Assembly (NCBI RefSeq): GCF_032062135.1
Contig: NC_092862.1
Span: 67,740,250 to 67,804,249, forward strand
Reading direction: 5' to 3'
Source of the DNA: Pyxicephalus adspersus
Lineage: Eukaryota; Chordata; Amphibia; Anura; Pyxicephalidae
Length of the DNA: 64,000 nucleotides
Below, one piece after another: positions 44,898-58,321 of this stretch. Made by a program: the position numbers and the translations under genes. The stretch's first letter is position 1, and every line of letters starts with the position of its first letter. The notes under the pieces were generated by a model. That model was given only the letters and a program-made list of their open reading frames with translations, ran no database searches and was not told where the DNA came from.

Positions 44898-47800
44898 AAT
44901 GTCACCCCTGGCAGTTTACCCTCTATCTCCGGCAACCTGCCAACACTATGATCACTACAACCACCTACCTGTGAGTGCGCTACTGGTTGCTTGTTTGGTG
45001 GTTTGGGAAGGTGGCGGTTGGAACACCTTGAAGAACCAACTTCTTCCCTTCATTGATGATTACACTAAGTAATTATTTTTTATGTATACAGTGTTTCTGT
45101 TACTCCTTTCCCACCATTATCCTTTGCTGACACTGTGAGGAGTGTCAGCAACTCTCATCTTTCCTTCATGTTGTCCAGCTCTGTATTGGTACCTAAATGG
45201 CATGAATCATTAGTGTTCATATGTTTGGGTGGGAGGTGGTGGACAGCTAGGTGTCTGGCCAGTAAATAGGTTCCCATCTTTTTTTTATACATAAAAGTAG
45301 GCTCCCTCTTGGACTGCGGTAACTCTACATATTACGGCTGAGCAAACCAATCCTCACAGATCAGAACTTAATGAGGGAGAATCCTCTAGATAAGAAACAC
45401 AGCTATGAAATTAGTAAGGCCTTCCATAAAATCAAGCATTTATTTAGTAAAAGAAAATCACAGTTCCATTTTTTTTTATCATTTAAGGGGGTGAAGCATG
45501 TAACTGTTACCACATCCCAGCACGCAAGCACAAGCTGATATATTATGCATGGTAGAGGAAAATGGTGGTAAAAAGTAATGTGACCCCTGTTTTTTAGGCA
45601 GGACAGAATAATCTGCAATGCAGGTAAGTCTGCCACTTGCTCTGCCGTGTCTGCTAAAATTGCTTATAGTGATTTCTATTTAAAGCTCCAGTAACAGGAC
45701 ATGACAGGAAGGAACTTGTACTTTTAAGGAAAAAAAAATTGGACTACAATATATACCTGCTATGCTCATAGTCTTCAGACAACATCCCGTTTTACTGAAA
45801 GGTTCACTTTAAACAAACTACAGTGCCTGTGCAATAGTGGAATTTTTGTTTGCTATTTGTACAAAAAGCTCCCATGTATATGACAGCTGGTAATACTGCA
45901 TTTTATCTGGGACAGATGTTTCAGTTTGCTTTTTCTGTATTTCGTTACTTGGCTTAAAAGGTGACCTTTTATTTTTCATTCTGTATTCTGCATCTAAAGA
46001 TTTGCTGTTTAGGTGCAGATACATTTTCAAGTGTATGCGTAGACAAATATTTTCTTTTCAGTTTTAGGAACAGTAGTGGTGTCAGATTTTTTCATTGCTG
46101 TCTGTGTTCCCACTGTGAAAATAACCTTATTTATCATGAATCTTAAATAACATTTGTTACAGAAAGTTATTGTAATTACAAAATGATATATATAAAAGTT
46201 CACATTGGATTTATGCCAAATAAGCAAGTAGTTTTTGGTACATAAAGTGTTTTAAAAGGATAAAATGTTTAAATCTGTGGGTTTTGCAATGATCTACTGT
46301 ATTTTGCCTGGAGTCCTATACCAACATGGTAAATGTTATTTATCTTTTGTTTGGAGCAAAACTATTCCTCACAAATAGGATCAGGCAGCACATCTCAGAA
46401 AACCATCATTCTGCACTGCACACCAGCATGTGAATTGTTATATTCCTTATGTGTCTATTATTAGCTGATATTCAACTTGTGTTTCCTGCTTTAGAGGCAG
46501 TAGCATGAAGCAAATCATTCTCATCTGACAGTGCTATTGGAGTCCACAACTCACATTCTTTAAGCAGAATGGTTAGCGCCATCCTAACCTGGAGTTGAAA
46601 TCATATAAAGGCTGTTCTGATGGATAATGAAATTACAGTGTGGTTACCACTTTTATATTCCTGTGAATCACGGTTAAAATGCTATGTCTAACACCTCTTA
46701 TTCGGCTGCCTATAGATAATGGATGGAGACAGTATTGAGCACTTCAGTAGCACCTATTGTAAAATATATAACTGCTGGTAATAGCAGAACCAGCACAGCA
46801 GTTGGAGTGGCTGCCTGGGAACAACTTTTCCCAATACTCGCTTGAACTTTGGCTAATATCTACTAATTTACTCCCAGGCAAGATAGATGAACAAACACAA
46901 ACTTATTTGTAGTTCAGCAATTGAGGCAACCATGGCTCCCTCCAAAGATGGAAACATCTTATTCACCAAACTAAAATATTGGGAAAGAAACCTGAAGAAA
47001 TTAACCTAATTAAGGCACTATATCCAAAGGCTGGTAGGCCACATTACATAATATTTTAGTTTCTTGGTTTATCTTTAAGTGACAGACTCTTTCCATGTGC
47101 TAAAAGACAAATGGCCTCTTTAGAAGATTGTGATTTATGACTTATGATTTATGAGAATTATATCTGCAACTTCTTAGTACAAGCCATTTGTCACATGTGT
47201 GTGTAAATCAGCAAGAAAGGTGTTTCAGCATCACTAACATGTGATTTCCTGGATTCCAAGATCACAGATAAAGTCAAATATGGCTTAATTATGATACTCA
47301 TGCACTAGATTGTATATTTCTGATCTCTGTACTCTGTAAGTTACATACACCTGACCCCTGCACTCAGTACATTACATACACCTTTGCATTCAGTGAATTA
47401 CACAGAAATTACCTTTACACACTACGTCCTTTGGACTGTGTACCAGATCTTTTAAAATTTTGGCAATGTGCCTGGTCTTTACCAAGGGCTAGGTGATTGT
47501 TTGCGGAGAGTACAAGTCAGTTAACTATGTCCACCAGTGGCAGTCCCATATACAAATTTAAAGAGTAAAAATAAATATTCCACAATTATATACAGTGTAT
47601 TGCTGAAAGCACTTCAAATTGTGTTTGCGTGTCAATTGACCCAACTACAAACTACCTTTGTATCTAATAGCCAACAGTATCTATAACATCAAATCATACA
47701 ATTAAGCTTGCACATAAAATAGAGTTAGTTATTTACAATGGAGTAGTTAAGTATGACTTGACCTATGTCATCCAACACCATCTAACTTCCTGGTTATAAA

Positions 47801-48780
47801 GAAGAAAAATAAATAAAAAAAAAAGAAAACTAAATTAAAAAAAAAGAAAAATAAATTAAACCATGAACTTGTTTAATGTATATATATATATATATATATA
47901 TATTGAATATTTACTACAGTAAAAAGACATTTGGAACAAACTATCTATGTAGTTATTACCAGTGCCATAACTGAAGATGTCTTTAAAGTACAAACTTGAC
48001 AGGCTTATGAACACACAGCATTTTACTGTTATTACAGAAGAAATGTGTTTGACACAGCAGCATTTTACTACAGAGCTTCAGCTCAAGTTCACTTAGTCAT
48101 TCGTAATAAATGTAGGGCAAAAGATCAAAGCTGTGCAGTTTGTTAGATATAATGTGACATTTTGCAAAAATGGGCAATTTCATCAACGTAAAAAAAAAAA
48201 AAATTGCAGCATGGAGCTATTATCTGCAGTAATACTACCATGTGTTCCTATAGTATTTATAAAATATAAATAAATTCCCTCATGGAGACTACTGTTTTAC
48301 CTGTACTTCTGCAGAGTAAAGAAAGGGTTGCTGATTGTACAACGCTACAAACAAACAAATCAATGCAGTTTCAAATTTATATGACAATGTTTTTTAAAGT
48401 ATTTATATATATATATATATAAATATATATGTGAGTTTTTACTTGGTGAAAAAGTAATGAACCAAATAGTGTTATTACTTGCTTTGAATTGACTTTTGCA
48501 CTTCTGGCTTGTTCTAGTCTAACATTTTGCTAAATAAAAAATAAAGAAAATGAGTATTGTGGTGTGGAGCAGCCATTTTATGTGGCTTGAAGGGCAACAA
48601 GGGAAAGATGCAAATTGTTTAATTCACAACCTTGTGGGGTCTCTTCAAACAAAATGATTGAAAAAGTCAATGACACAGAAAAGTTCTTTACTAATTTATA
48701 AACAAAGGTGGCTGTTAGAATAATACAACAGCAAAATAAAATTTCACTGATGAAGTCAATGACACAATAAAATATGACAG
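44898..48780. other. Non-coding stretch with microsatellites
   Basis: No gene recognised. A (TA)n run lies at about 47879-47903 and another at about 48404-48431; A-rich AAATAAA runs lie around 47800-47860. Reading frames do not exceed 78 codons. Confidence 0.45.
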
Positions 48781-49045
48781 TCCCAGACAGTGTGTACAGC
48801 GCTCGTCATTCATAGTTCATGGATCAGTCCTGAAGGACCGGTGAACGAGGAACAATCTTAATAGCAATGAAGTAGAGAGAGAGCACAGTAGGGTGCTGCT
48901 CCGTCGTTCTCCCCCCCCCTCTCCATAGAGCAGAATGGCGGTATATGTACAGCAATCCTTCAGTCTTTCATTGTTGGAAAGGATGGTGAAAGATCGTTTA
49001 CGAAGTCAATTATTGAACGTTTGTATGTAGCCTTTGCTGAGTCCT
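48781..49045. mobile_element. Probable short DNA transposon (frog MITE)
   Basis: A GC- and CpG-richer island (CAGACAGTGTGTACAGCGCT, GAAGGACCGGTGAACGAGGA, GAAAGATCGTTTACGAAGTC) ending near TTTGTATGTAGCCTTTGCTG. The outer parts GTGTGTACA and TTTGTATGTAG are roughly inverted. I recall similar sequence as a repeated element in frogs; the family is not named and the limits are approximate. Confidence 0.4.
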
Positions 49046-51087
49046 TGTATTGTCCTTTTTTTCTTTCTTTTCCTGGGCTTATAAATACAACCCAAAGTTT
49101 GGTGACATAATAAAGAAATAACAGCCCCACTGATAACAGAAAACAATACAGTTGAAGAAGATGCAGACTATCTTGTAATTGTTAAGGCTACACTTGTAAA
49201 CCATCAAATGTTGATGTTTAATAGAACATTTTTTTACAGTCCTACCTGACTCAGGCCCTACCTGTGTAAATGTTTTTCATGTGCAATACCACTAAGCTCC
49301 CAATTTCCTGAGCAGTAGTGGAAATAAGCATCCTATCTCTATTTCAGGGGCCAAATTTGGTTTGACCATCAATGCTATTTTGTAGTCAAATTTTACTTTA
49401 ACCCAAATCCAAAAAACAACAGTAATTTCAAGAACTATAAAATATTTTGTTAAAATAAAAGAAGTCAGTAGGTGGCTTGTTATTGTTGAAAGAAAATCTG
49501 AAGAGATTACTTCTTGAAAAATCAATTTGAAAGTATTATTATTTGTATTGAATGTATTATTGTCAGCAGCATTTTGTTATGGTAAAGTGGGGTTAAATAA
49601 TATAGCAGGCAAGTAAAGCTGTCTTGACACTTTACATCTTCATGTCTTTCATCAATACCAGTATGATATTTTTGTTGTAGTTATTAATTCTAAACCATTA
49701 CTGATTAGCTGCTCAGGAACATGCTGTTTTCAGAGCAATCAAATAGAAACAGAAATGAAGAAAACACGATGAATAACAGAAAATGTGTAAAATCAAAATG
49801 AACGGGTCTTGAAATTACTTTGAACAAAATAAATTCACCATCTTCTATTGCTATATCACTCAATATGCTGACATCCACAATTAAAAGGTTTCTCCCATAG
49901 GGTATTTTTCCTATAATTATACTATAATCAACACCTAATATTCCTTTTGTAGGTTTTAGAATGGGTAGTACATAGTTTATAGTATGATGTATGTCCTATG
50001 ATTCCATACATCTTGATGCTGGTGACAAATCACTATCCTCAGGTACAGCCAGCAAAATGTCAGCCTGTTGCTGCCCTGTATGCAGAGAGCAAGATGAGGC
50101 CAGTGAGTGAGTGATTCCATAAAGACAACTGAAAGTGTCTCCTTAATGATATTGTCATAATATGTCTCTAGTACCAGATTCACCCATGTGGTATCAATCT
50201 ATCAAAAAAGATAGAGCTTCCTGTTCTTGTTGGATTGGGATTTTGCTCTATGTTACCCTCTAGTTGCAAATTAGGTTTATTTTACAAAGAAATACATTAT
50301 TTTAAAAGGTAATGAAAAGGATAAGGATATAATACTTTTTCTACTCTGGATGTATTTTCTGCATGTATGTAAATAAGCTCGTTTATACAGATAATGTTTT
50401 TTGTCTTATAGTGTTGAAGCAATTTTACTAAATATTCAGCGAAACGTCTTCTCTATTACAGGACCATTCAAATGTGACTGGGTATGATCTTGCTAAGTAT
50501 ACATTTTGACTTCTATAAATAAGCCTACTGATATGCAAAATATAGTTATACAATAATATGCAGTTTATGATAAATTAGTTGACTGTTTCATGTTCAACGT
50601 TCTTTCGCAATGCTTATGTGAAACTGTTCATACATTAAATACAAAACATTCTGTTGATTCTTTTTTTATGTAAAAAGTGGATACATAAGATCTGATAGGA
50701 TATAAGATATAAGACTATATATATATAGGATGGTATAGATATAAGACTGTAATTCCTGTTCATATAGCTGAGACATCTAGATTAAAAATACAAAGTATTT
50801 TGTGTAGTATAAATACTAAGGGGTAAATGCACATACATTCTTGGGGTGCTTTATAGTCGGTTTATACAAGATTCACACAACTTTCAGCCAAAATGTACTT
50901 TTTCTAACTGGTTGCAATTGGAAATTATGTGAATCCTCAACAAATTTTCTGAGAAACATAACATTTATAACTGGAGCCCTTAATGTGAAAATTGGTGTCC
51001 TCATAGGCTAAAGAGGCCATCTCAGTGCTGGCATGGGTACTAGGAAGTAGGGGACAATATACTTGAAAGTCATGATATATAACTATT
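49046..51087. other. Non-coding stretch
   Basis: No gene, RNA or repeat recognised. Confidence 0.4.
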
Positions 51088-51153
51088 GTAGGGACATTAG
51101 TAATATGTTGGTGCTATATAAATACTGATATAAATACTGAATAATAATAATAT
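51088..51153 (+). repeat. LINE 3' tail fragment
   Basis: GGGACATTAGTAATATGTTG then GTGCTATATAAATACTG and an AATAATAATA tail: the extreme 3' end of the same LINE family as 44770-44897. Confidence 0.6.
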
Positions 51154-51859
51154 TAAAAGTTTTAGTGTGTTTCCTTTTGATTTTGTATTAGAGGATATTA
51201 GGAAAGAATGGTAAAACTACCTCCATACAGATAGTGCCCTTCATAGGAAATAAACAAAGGAACCCAGCAATGCAGCACTGCTAATTACCAAAATGGAACT
51301 ATGTATAAATTCTCCATAATATCACTGGATAAATAGAACCTAAATCCTTGTATATCATACACACGTTTTTTGCAGCAAATATATATTTAACTTCATCATA
51401 CACAAAGGTATAGTTTCCAGTTGTTTGGCATAATAAACACTGCTTCTCATCAATTTTTTTTCTCAAAGCACTCAGCTTTCTAATAAAAATTTAAACACTT
51501 TCTTTCATAATTCCTTACAATATCATCCAATAATATCAGTCTCTATAGCAGATTCTGGGCAAGTTAAACTTGCAACATGAGTAGTTTAAAGTTAGATTCC
51601 ACATAATAATTATGGTGTATAAATTAGTACATTATAATTAACTATTTATTCTTCTTTGGGTATAACTGTTAACATTTAAAAACAAACTTAATTTTCTATT
51701 TTGTTCTGAGCACCCATCCAGGTGATTGGAGTGAAACAAAGTAAAATAACTTAAACAGTAAAACACTTTAAAAATCATCTAGTTTTAAAACATCTAGTTA
51801 AGGTGAGTCTAATATTCTTCACATTCTAGAACAAAGATTTATACAGAACTAAAACCTGA
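51154..51859. other. Non-coding stretch
   Basis: AT-rich, nothing recognised. Confidence 0.4.
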
Positions 51860-52557
51860 TGTCACACTCCTCTAAAGTGCAGGTGCCCCTCTTCTGCGCA
51901 GGCGGACAGTTCTGACCCTGGACACACTTACTCTTCCAAGTTTTAGCAGTATTGCCCCTATCACTGGCCAGGAAAGAAATTGCCTTTTAATCCCCCCTGG
52001 CTATCTAGCTAGCTCAGACATAGCATTAAGCGTTTGTGCAATGTGTCTCCACTAGAGCCAAGTCCCCTAACTCTGCTGAGCATTTCCTCTACACCTGTTG
52101 ATTAATTGAGTGCTTTCCCAGTCCACCTCTTCTGTTAACCCCTTGCTGTCCAGTCTGTTGTTTCCCTTCCTGATCCCTCGTGCTGTCTCTGTGTGAACTG
52201 GGCCTCCTGTCATTTCCTGTGTCCCCTCCTCTGCGTCTGTGACATTGGTGTCTGATTCCTAGATTTCTGCTTCTTGACCTGTGGCTCTGTTCCTGAACTC
52301 TCTAACTTGCTGCCTGCCTCAACCCCGGCCTTCTTGAATATTCTCCTGCCTAGGTATGTAGTACTTATCCTGCCCATCCTTGTGTGCCCAAGGACTGCAA
52401 CCTGGCAGAAGCAAGAAGTGCAATATCCTCACCACAAGAGGCTCTGGAGAAGACCTGGCTGCTGCTTAGATTTTGCACATTGGCTCTTCTCAGGGCTCAC
52501 ACCACTATTGTTCAAGCTGTAGCTCCCTCTAGAGGCTCAGCTCACCGAAGTGTGACA
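51860..52557 (+). mobile_element. LTR-like element (possible solo LTR), copy 1
   Basis: Begins TGTCACACT and ends AGTGTGACA, so it has TG...CA ends with 9-bp inverted termini, as LTRs do. The flanking CCTGA and CTTGA could be a 5-bp target duplication with one change. It is about 700 bp, GC-richer than its flanks, and contains no gene. The 3' half (CTGCCTGCCTCAACCCCGGC; GGCTCTGGAGAAGACCTGGC) matches the related copy at 56.7-57.3 kb. A solo LTR left by recombination between two LTRs is the simplest reading; a non-LTR interspersed repeat cannot be excluded. Orientation is taken from the related copy's TATA-like box. Confidence 0.5.
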
Positions 52558-54640
52558 CTTGATGGATTGACTATTGATTAGGTCTTTATATGTACAGTAT
52601 AATTGTGTTTCCCTGTTTTTCGCGGTATGTTTATTTCTTCTATTTTTGAAGAATTTTCACATTTTCAGCACGGTCATGTGCAGCTAGTCTTACACTTTAA
52701 TGTCTAGTCCTGGTGTACAACTTTTTGGATTATGTATTGTATCAAAATATTTATATATCAAACGTCTTCCATTCTGATTAGCTTGACATACTACTAATAT
52801 TAATCTGTTGCTGACTTAGACATGAGATATTTTAGGGGGCAAGAACTGCAAATTTTAATTGCTGTAGAGACTGGAGAGCTCAGTATTATTGCATCAATTG
52901 GATATTTTCAATTTTCTATGTCAGGCAGAGATTGTAGTATTAGTATGTAAAGCTGTGTAGTAAACAGTTGATATCATCATCATAATAGCTTTTTCAAGCA
53001 CTGTCCCAGTGGAAAGCACATTACATAACTTACTACTTTAATTGCTTTCTGCATTTAATGGTACTGGTATTTTTTTTATTGTGTTTGCAGATTGTGTCAC
53101 ATCTTGCTACATAATTTTGTGAAAGAAATACGTTCATAAGTTACTGTATGGGGGTCCACAAATGGTTTCCCCTAGGTTTTATCCAACTTTTAACCAAAAT
53201 GTATGCATCATTTTAGAAGAAAATAGTGCAAGAACAGTATGCACCTAAATCATTTTTCATTATCACTCACATTTACCTCTATCACTGTAGGTTAATAAAA
53301 CTGTCCTGCTTCAGGCCATTTTTGCACTGCTGTATCTGCAATACTCTAATTTTAGGAAAAAAGTTAAAACAAGTTCCATGTTTTAGCAACAGGCATTTAA
53401 CTGAACCAGTGAGTTTGTGGCTTTATACTGACTCGTTTTAAGCAAACCTCAACATTTCAAGTCCAAGTAAAAAAAAAGCATTCATTTTTTTCAGGTTTGG
53501 ATAGATTGGTAAAACTATTAAACAACAAACTGAGACCCTCTTCTAGAAAATTTGCTTCTAGTCAGAACACCTAAAGGAAAATCATTACAGCTGGCACCCA
53601 CACTGCAACTAAATACACATTTTTCAGTAAAACTGGAAATTGTTAAAAACTATCATAATACTGCCTGTGTTTTCCTCTGCTGTCACCAACTGATCTTGGT
53701 TTTGCCAACACATGGACAGCAAAGAAATGAAATTAACCCAATAATGTCACTTGTAGCAATCAAACATGACAAAAGTATTCCCACATATATCCATTAATTC
53801 AGCATAAAAAATAAAATTAACCCTTAGTTTTGTGTATTTTCAAATTACGCTACTACATAGTCCCAAAAGCAATCAGACAAGAACTTGTTGAGGAAAACAA
53901 TCTGATTAGTTGTTATGACACCAAGAACTATTTTTTTCAGACATTTTTATGCATCATACAGAGACATAAGTCAACTACTTTCATCTATCAGCTTTATCTT
54001 TGTTTCTAATAGCAAATTGTATTGCTTTCAGAAAATGAATTTAAACATTGTAAGGTATTTTTCACCCTAAAGCCTAACTCCAGTCTAAATATACTAATCA
54101 CTTATAGTAGGGAAAAGGTGCTGCTATTGGAGAGATTCTGCATAATTTTTGTTGTGGTGACAAAGAATGTTTTGAATGGCTACACAAACAGCAATAAAAT
54201 ATGATAGATGATATAAACATTTCCCAGTCTCTACTAAGTTAAATTAAAAACTTGTCTGAAGGTAATCTTTGGATTAAACTATTTGCTAGAGTTACTTTAA
54301 TCCAGTTATGTAAAATAATTTATGCTACTCTTATGTTCTTTGTGAGATTCTCAGAGGATAGCAGTTGATCTTCAGATCTTGTTCTAGTTAAATTGATTTC
54401 TATTCTTATGTTGTCACTGATAATCCAGGCACAGAAATTGACTAGGTTTATTGATAGAAATAGCATGATAGTCATATAACATTAAGTTAAAAGCCAAAGT
54501 TGAGCAAATTTATTTCAAGCCTGAGGTCCTATAAAATATTTCACCGTAAATATGATGCTGTCTTTGGCACTTTAGATTGTTTAATTTTTTTGGTAAAACT
54601 TTTCATAGTTGAACATTTTTTTCAATATTTCACAATGCAA
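52558..54640. other. Non-coding stretch
   Basis: No gene recognised; reading frames up to 82 codons have no domain. Confidence 0.4.
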
Positions 54641-55086
54641 AAAAAAAAAATTACCATGGGTATATCCTTGAATGAACAATGCCAAATCTCATATGGACTG
54701 TACATTCCTGCCGTATCCTTCTCAGTTCTGGATAAGGTTTCATGCTGTCTGTTGTCCATCTCATCATTGGTGGCCAATAGGTTTCTGAAACTCAGCCTGG
54801 ATAAAACCGAACTCATCATCTTCCCCCATCACTTTTAAAATCTCTTCCTGACATATTTTCTACCGGTAGTAACACAGTAATTACCTAAACCTATGTTTTC
54901 AAAACTCACCTACCTGTCTTTTTCTGTCTCTTAAACCCTCACTACTTAACCACCAATTCATACCCCCCTTGTATTGTGTGCAACTTTCCCCCACCTCTTC
55001 GATTGTAAGCTCTTTGGGCAGGGTTTTTCTGTATCCTTGTTTGTATCTATCTGTCATTTGCAACCCCTATTTATTGTACAGGTTGA
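54641..55086 (+). pseudogene. LINE ORF2 3' fragment with 3' UTR (L2/CR1 group)
   Basis: In the plus-strand frame ending at 54838, residues near the C-terminus read ISSLVANRFLKLSLDKTELI, the conserved block of L2/CR1-type reverse transcriptases (W-M...FLKLN.DKTE). After a gap, CTCACCTACCTGTCTTTTTC then TGTCTCTTAAACCCTCAC matches the end of the LINE protein, and GATTGTAAGCTCTTTGGGCA then CATTTGCAACCCCTATTTAT is its 3' untranslated region. The catalytic YADD region is deleted. It is an old 5'-truncated and internally deleted copy, with no activity expected. Confidence 0.7.
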
Positions 55087-56689
55087 CATCTAACAGCTGT
55101 TTCTGCAGAACAGAGCCATGAAAACATTAGTGGCCAAACAGTGTACTGCAGTCCCTGTATTGTATCCGAAATTCATGCTGGGAAACTGAAGGATCCAGGT
55201 TATCAATGGCGATGGATTTTCAATTGGCAACCTGTACAAGGCTATAGTTCTAAAAGAAATAATTGCACATTTATTCATTCATTTATTCTTTCATTCAATA
55301 CTTTTTAATAAACTCTAAAGTAGAGTAAGGAGTACAGTAGTGCTGGAACTACAATTGATATGCCAATATTACCACATGAATTTCAGTGTGCTATAAATAG
55401 AGCGACTGCCAACAAGCTGGCAATCTCTCAGTAGGAAATTGTTGTAGTCCCATTGGTAACCCTAGTCTTTAATTAACTAAAAAAAAAAAATAAAGGATTT
55501 AAAAAAAATGATTTTTTTTATCTTTTTTTATCTTTGTTTCATATAATCCAACCATAATTACAGCTAAAAATATAATGAAAATTAAATAAAAATCATCAAT
55601 TTATTTAAGTTGCACAAACTTCTTTGATAATTTAGAATTTTAACCATTTGTCTAAAAAATGTATCTTTTAAAACATTTGTAAATAGGTGCAACTTAATTG
55701 TGTTGTAAAAACCTTCTGTGATTAATCACCTTCATATATTACATTAGTAAAGCTTGTTAACAACTGATTCATGAAATTGAAATTGTTAGATATTTGTTTC
55801 TTTTCATATTAATGCTGCAAGAATCTTTGTTTTATCTCTAATTGTCTATTCATCAGATAAAAAATCTGATGAATCTTCAATCAAACTTGACAAAATAAAC
55901 ATTCCTAATAATTTTACTCTTTGGTTTTGTTGGTGACATTTTAATGTTTTGTCTGTCTTTTTTATTTCATTGCAGTATTACTTTAAGCATTCTCATCTGT
56001 CGTTTACATATTGAATTGAAAGGCTTCATGTTGTTGAAAGCTAGCTTTTCATGGGTAAAACATTGATTGTCTAAATTTGTTTGAAAACCATGTAAGCTTT
56101 TCAGAACAACTGAGAAATATGTTGTACGAAATGCCAGCTGTGTCAGTTGAAGTGACTTATATCAAATGTGAACATGTTGCAGAAAATCAATGAACCAATC
56201 ATTCAAAATAAAGAAAGAAATCATGATCAATGATCTTCTTGGCCACCTGAATTTTCTTGCTGTGCACATCTGATGACCAGACAGAGAAATATCCCTGGGC
56301 AAAACATGCTCATATCCGAAAATGTGAATTATATCCATAGTATCCCCTAAGCTGCCAGTCTGGAAGTAACTCATACAATAAATTTACTCATGCTGGAGCA
56401 AACATCAAATACAAACAGTTATACAAGACATGACAGCACATGTAGATACGGTATAGATTTCCCAATACATAGTTCTATGAAGAAATATGTTGTCTATAAA
56501 AAAAAAATGTATTGCATATCTATCTAAATATTTTTTTTTTTGCTTTAGAGTGGAATACTCCAGAACAATAAAAAAGCAGACATATTCACAATGTTTTTGG
56601 GACAACAGGCTAAGAGGTTGTTCACTTTCTGTCCCAGGGGAGAAATCTGTCAAAGATCTCTGGAGGACCAGAGGATCTGTGGCCTCTTC
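55087..56689. other. Non-coding stretch with a perfect short hairpin
   Basis: No gene recognised. At 55848-55874 lies a perfect inverted repeat: ATTCATCAGAT, five A, ATCTGATGAAT. The surrounding 55.6-55.97 kb has many ATTA-type sites (TGATTAATCACC; CTAATTGTCTATTCATCAG) and no recognised repeat, so a conserved regulatory element is possible. Confidence 0.35.
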
Positions 56690-57290
56690 AGTGTCACCCG
56701 CTGTGCCCTCTCCTGCTTCCTGAGCCAACTCTGCTCAGCGACACCTCCACTGATAACTTCCTGGTCCAAGTCATGTGACTCCCTTACCTCAGAGGACTAG
56801 AATGTTCCACAGACATGCATCCCCTGCTGGTGGAGATGTGAACACCACCTACCTCTTGTCTCCAGCACCCCCCCGGTGGTAGGGTAGAATGCCTACAGGT
56901 CACATGGCTCCCATTCATTACCTGACCATCACTATAAAAGAAAGGGACTGGTAACATGAAGTTGCCTTAGGCTCTGTTCTCAGTTTCCTGCCTTTCCTGT
57001 CTGCCATTCCAGTTGCTGATTCTCTTGTGTAAAGACTGTGGCTTTGAGTCTTGACTTTTCCGGTTTGCCGCCTGCCCCCACCTTGTTTGAACACGCTCCT
57101 GTCTCAGGTTCCAGCACCTCGCCTGATTCCTATCTGTCAGCAGTCACTTGCCTCTGCGTGCATTGGGGCCACAACTTGGCAGCTGCTCGCAGCATTACAT
57201 CCTCACCTTTAGAGGTTCTGGAGAAGACCGGGCAGCTGCTTGGACTCTGCGCCCTGTGCACGTCTTTGGCTACTGGGCTACTGTGAAATG
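56690..57290 (+). mobile_element. LTR-like element, copy 2 (truncated)
   Basis: Begins TGTCACCCGCTGTGCCCTC, like the TGTCAC end of copy 1, carries CACTATAAAAGAAAGGGACT (TATA-like box) near 56930, and shares with copy 1 a 3' part: GTGGCTTTGAGTCTTGAC, TTGCCGCCTGCCCCCACC, GGTTCTGGAGAAGACCGGGC, CAGCTGCTTGGACTCTG. The expected AGTGTGACA end is missing, so it is 3' truncated. The TATA-like box fits an LTR promoter in plus orientation. No internal retroviral genes are present. Confidence 0.45.
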
Positions 57291-58321
57291 AGAGCAAATC
57301 ATTACTTTTGTGCATTTGTCTGCTGCCTATTGACCTACAGCTACAATTGTTGCCTTTTTAGGCAGGCACTTTAAAAATCATTTCTAGAAAATGAAAGCAA
57401 GGGGGGACCCTCACTATGGAACACCAAGAGTCAGTGATACAGGGCATGGCCTGAAGCTTCAGGCTGCTGGGAGAATAAGCTTGATTCCTATACCAGATTA
57501 CCTGGGGAACCTCTTAAGAAGGGACCCTGATGGATGTGCTTTAGAATGGAGGCCTGCAAAAATCTAGTTTGGAACTATGGAACTAACATCCAAAGTCTGC
57601 ACATCCTGTAATACGAAATATTATAAAATGCCCCGATCTCTGTTTGTGTGTGATCTATTTTTCTTGTGAGTTTATGATATAATTGGCCTTTGCTCCTTTT
57701 AGATTTGATATATCTGATAAGCACACTGTTTGGAAAACAAAATTTAAGTGAATTTAAAGCCGGGATTAGTAAATAAGTTGCATAAAAAATCAGGCTGTGT
57801 TCCCAGCTTTATAACATACACACCTGCCAGTGAAGACATAGAATGTTCAATAAATTAAATTAGATTCATTTATATGCCCACACTGCAGTATTATTTGTTG
57901 TTAAATTTAAATGTATCTACGTAAATTTAATGTATCTATCTGCATCTATATACAATTTAGTGACCCAAAGCAATTAATGGAAATGTAATAAATTGTACCA
58001 ATAATGCATTTTATTGCAGTATAACACATGGCACATGACAAACAGATGTAGATTTTCTTTTCCTTCAGACAAGAACAAAGCAAACAAAACTAAGTCTATA
58101 CCAAAAGAATGAAAATAGATAGTGGGCACTGCATGCATTTTCATACCACAAATGGGAAAATAATCCATGTTTAACACATTAATAGCCTAAACCCAAGTTA
58201 ACAGGATTTAGAACTCTTCAAATCATAATAAGATGCATTAAGATCCTCCCTGTTACTCTAGCCATTAATGTAAGAAAGAAATCAAATGTGCCTCTCAATT
58301 AGTAGGTTTAAACCTTGAATT
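57291..58321. other. Non-coding stretch
   Basis: No gene or recognised repeat. Confidence 0.4.

Noticed and set aside
44267..45814. One large TTAA-type element bounded by TTAAAGGGAAACC and GGTTCACTTTAAAC
   Set aside because: The two ends are only loosely complementary and a LINE 3' end lies between them; they may belong to separate MITEs.
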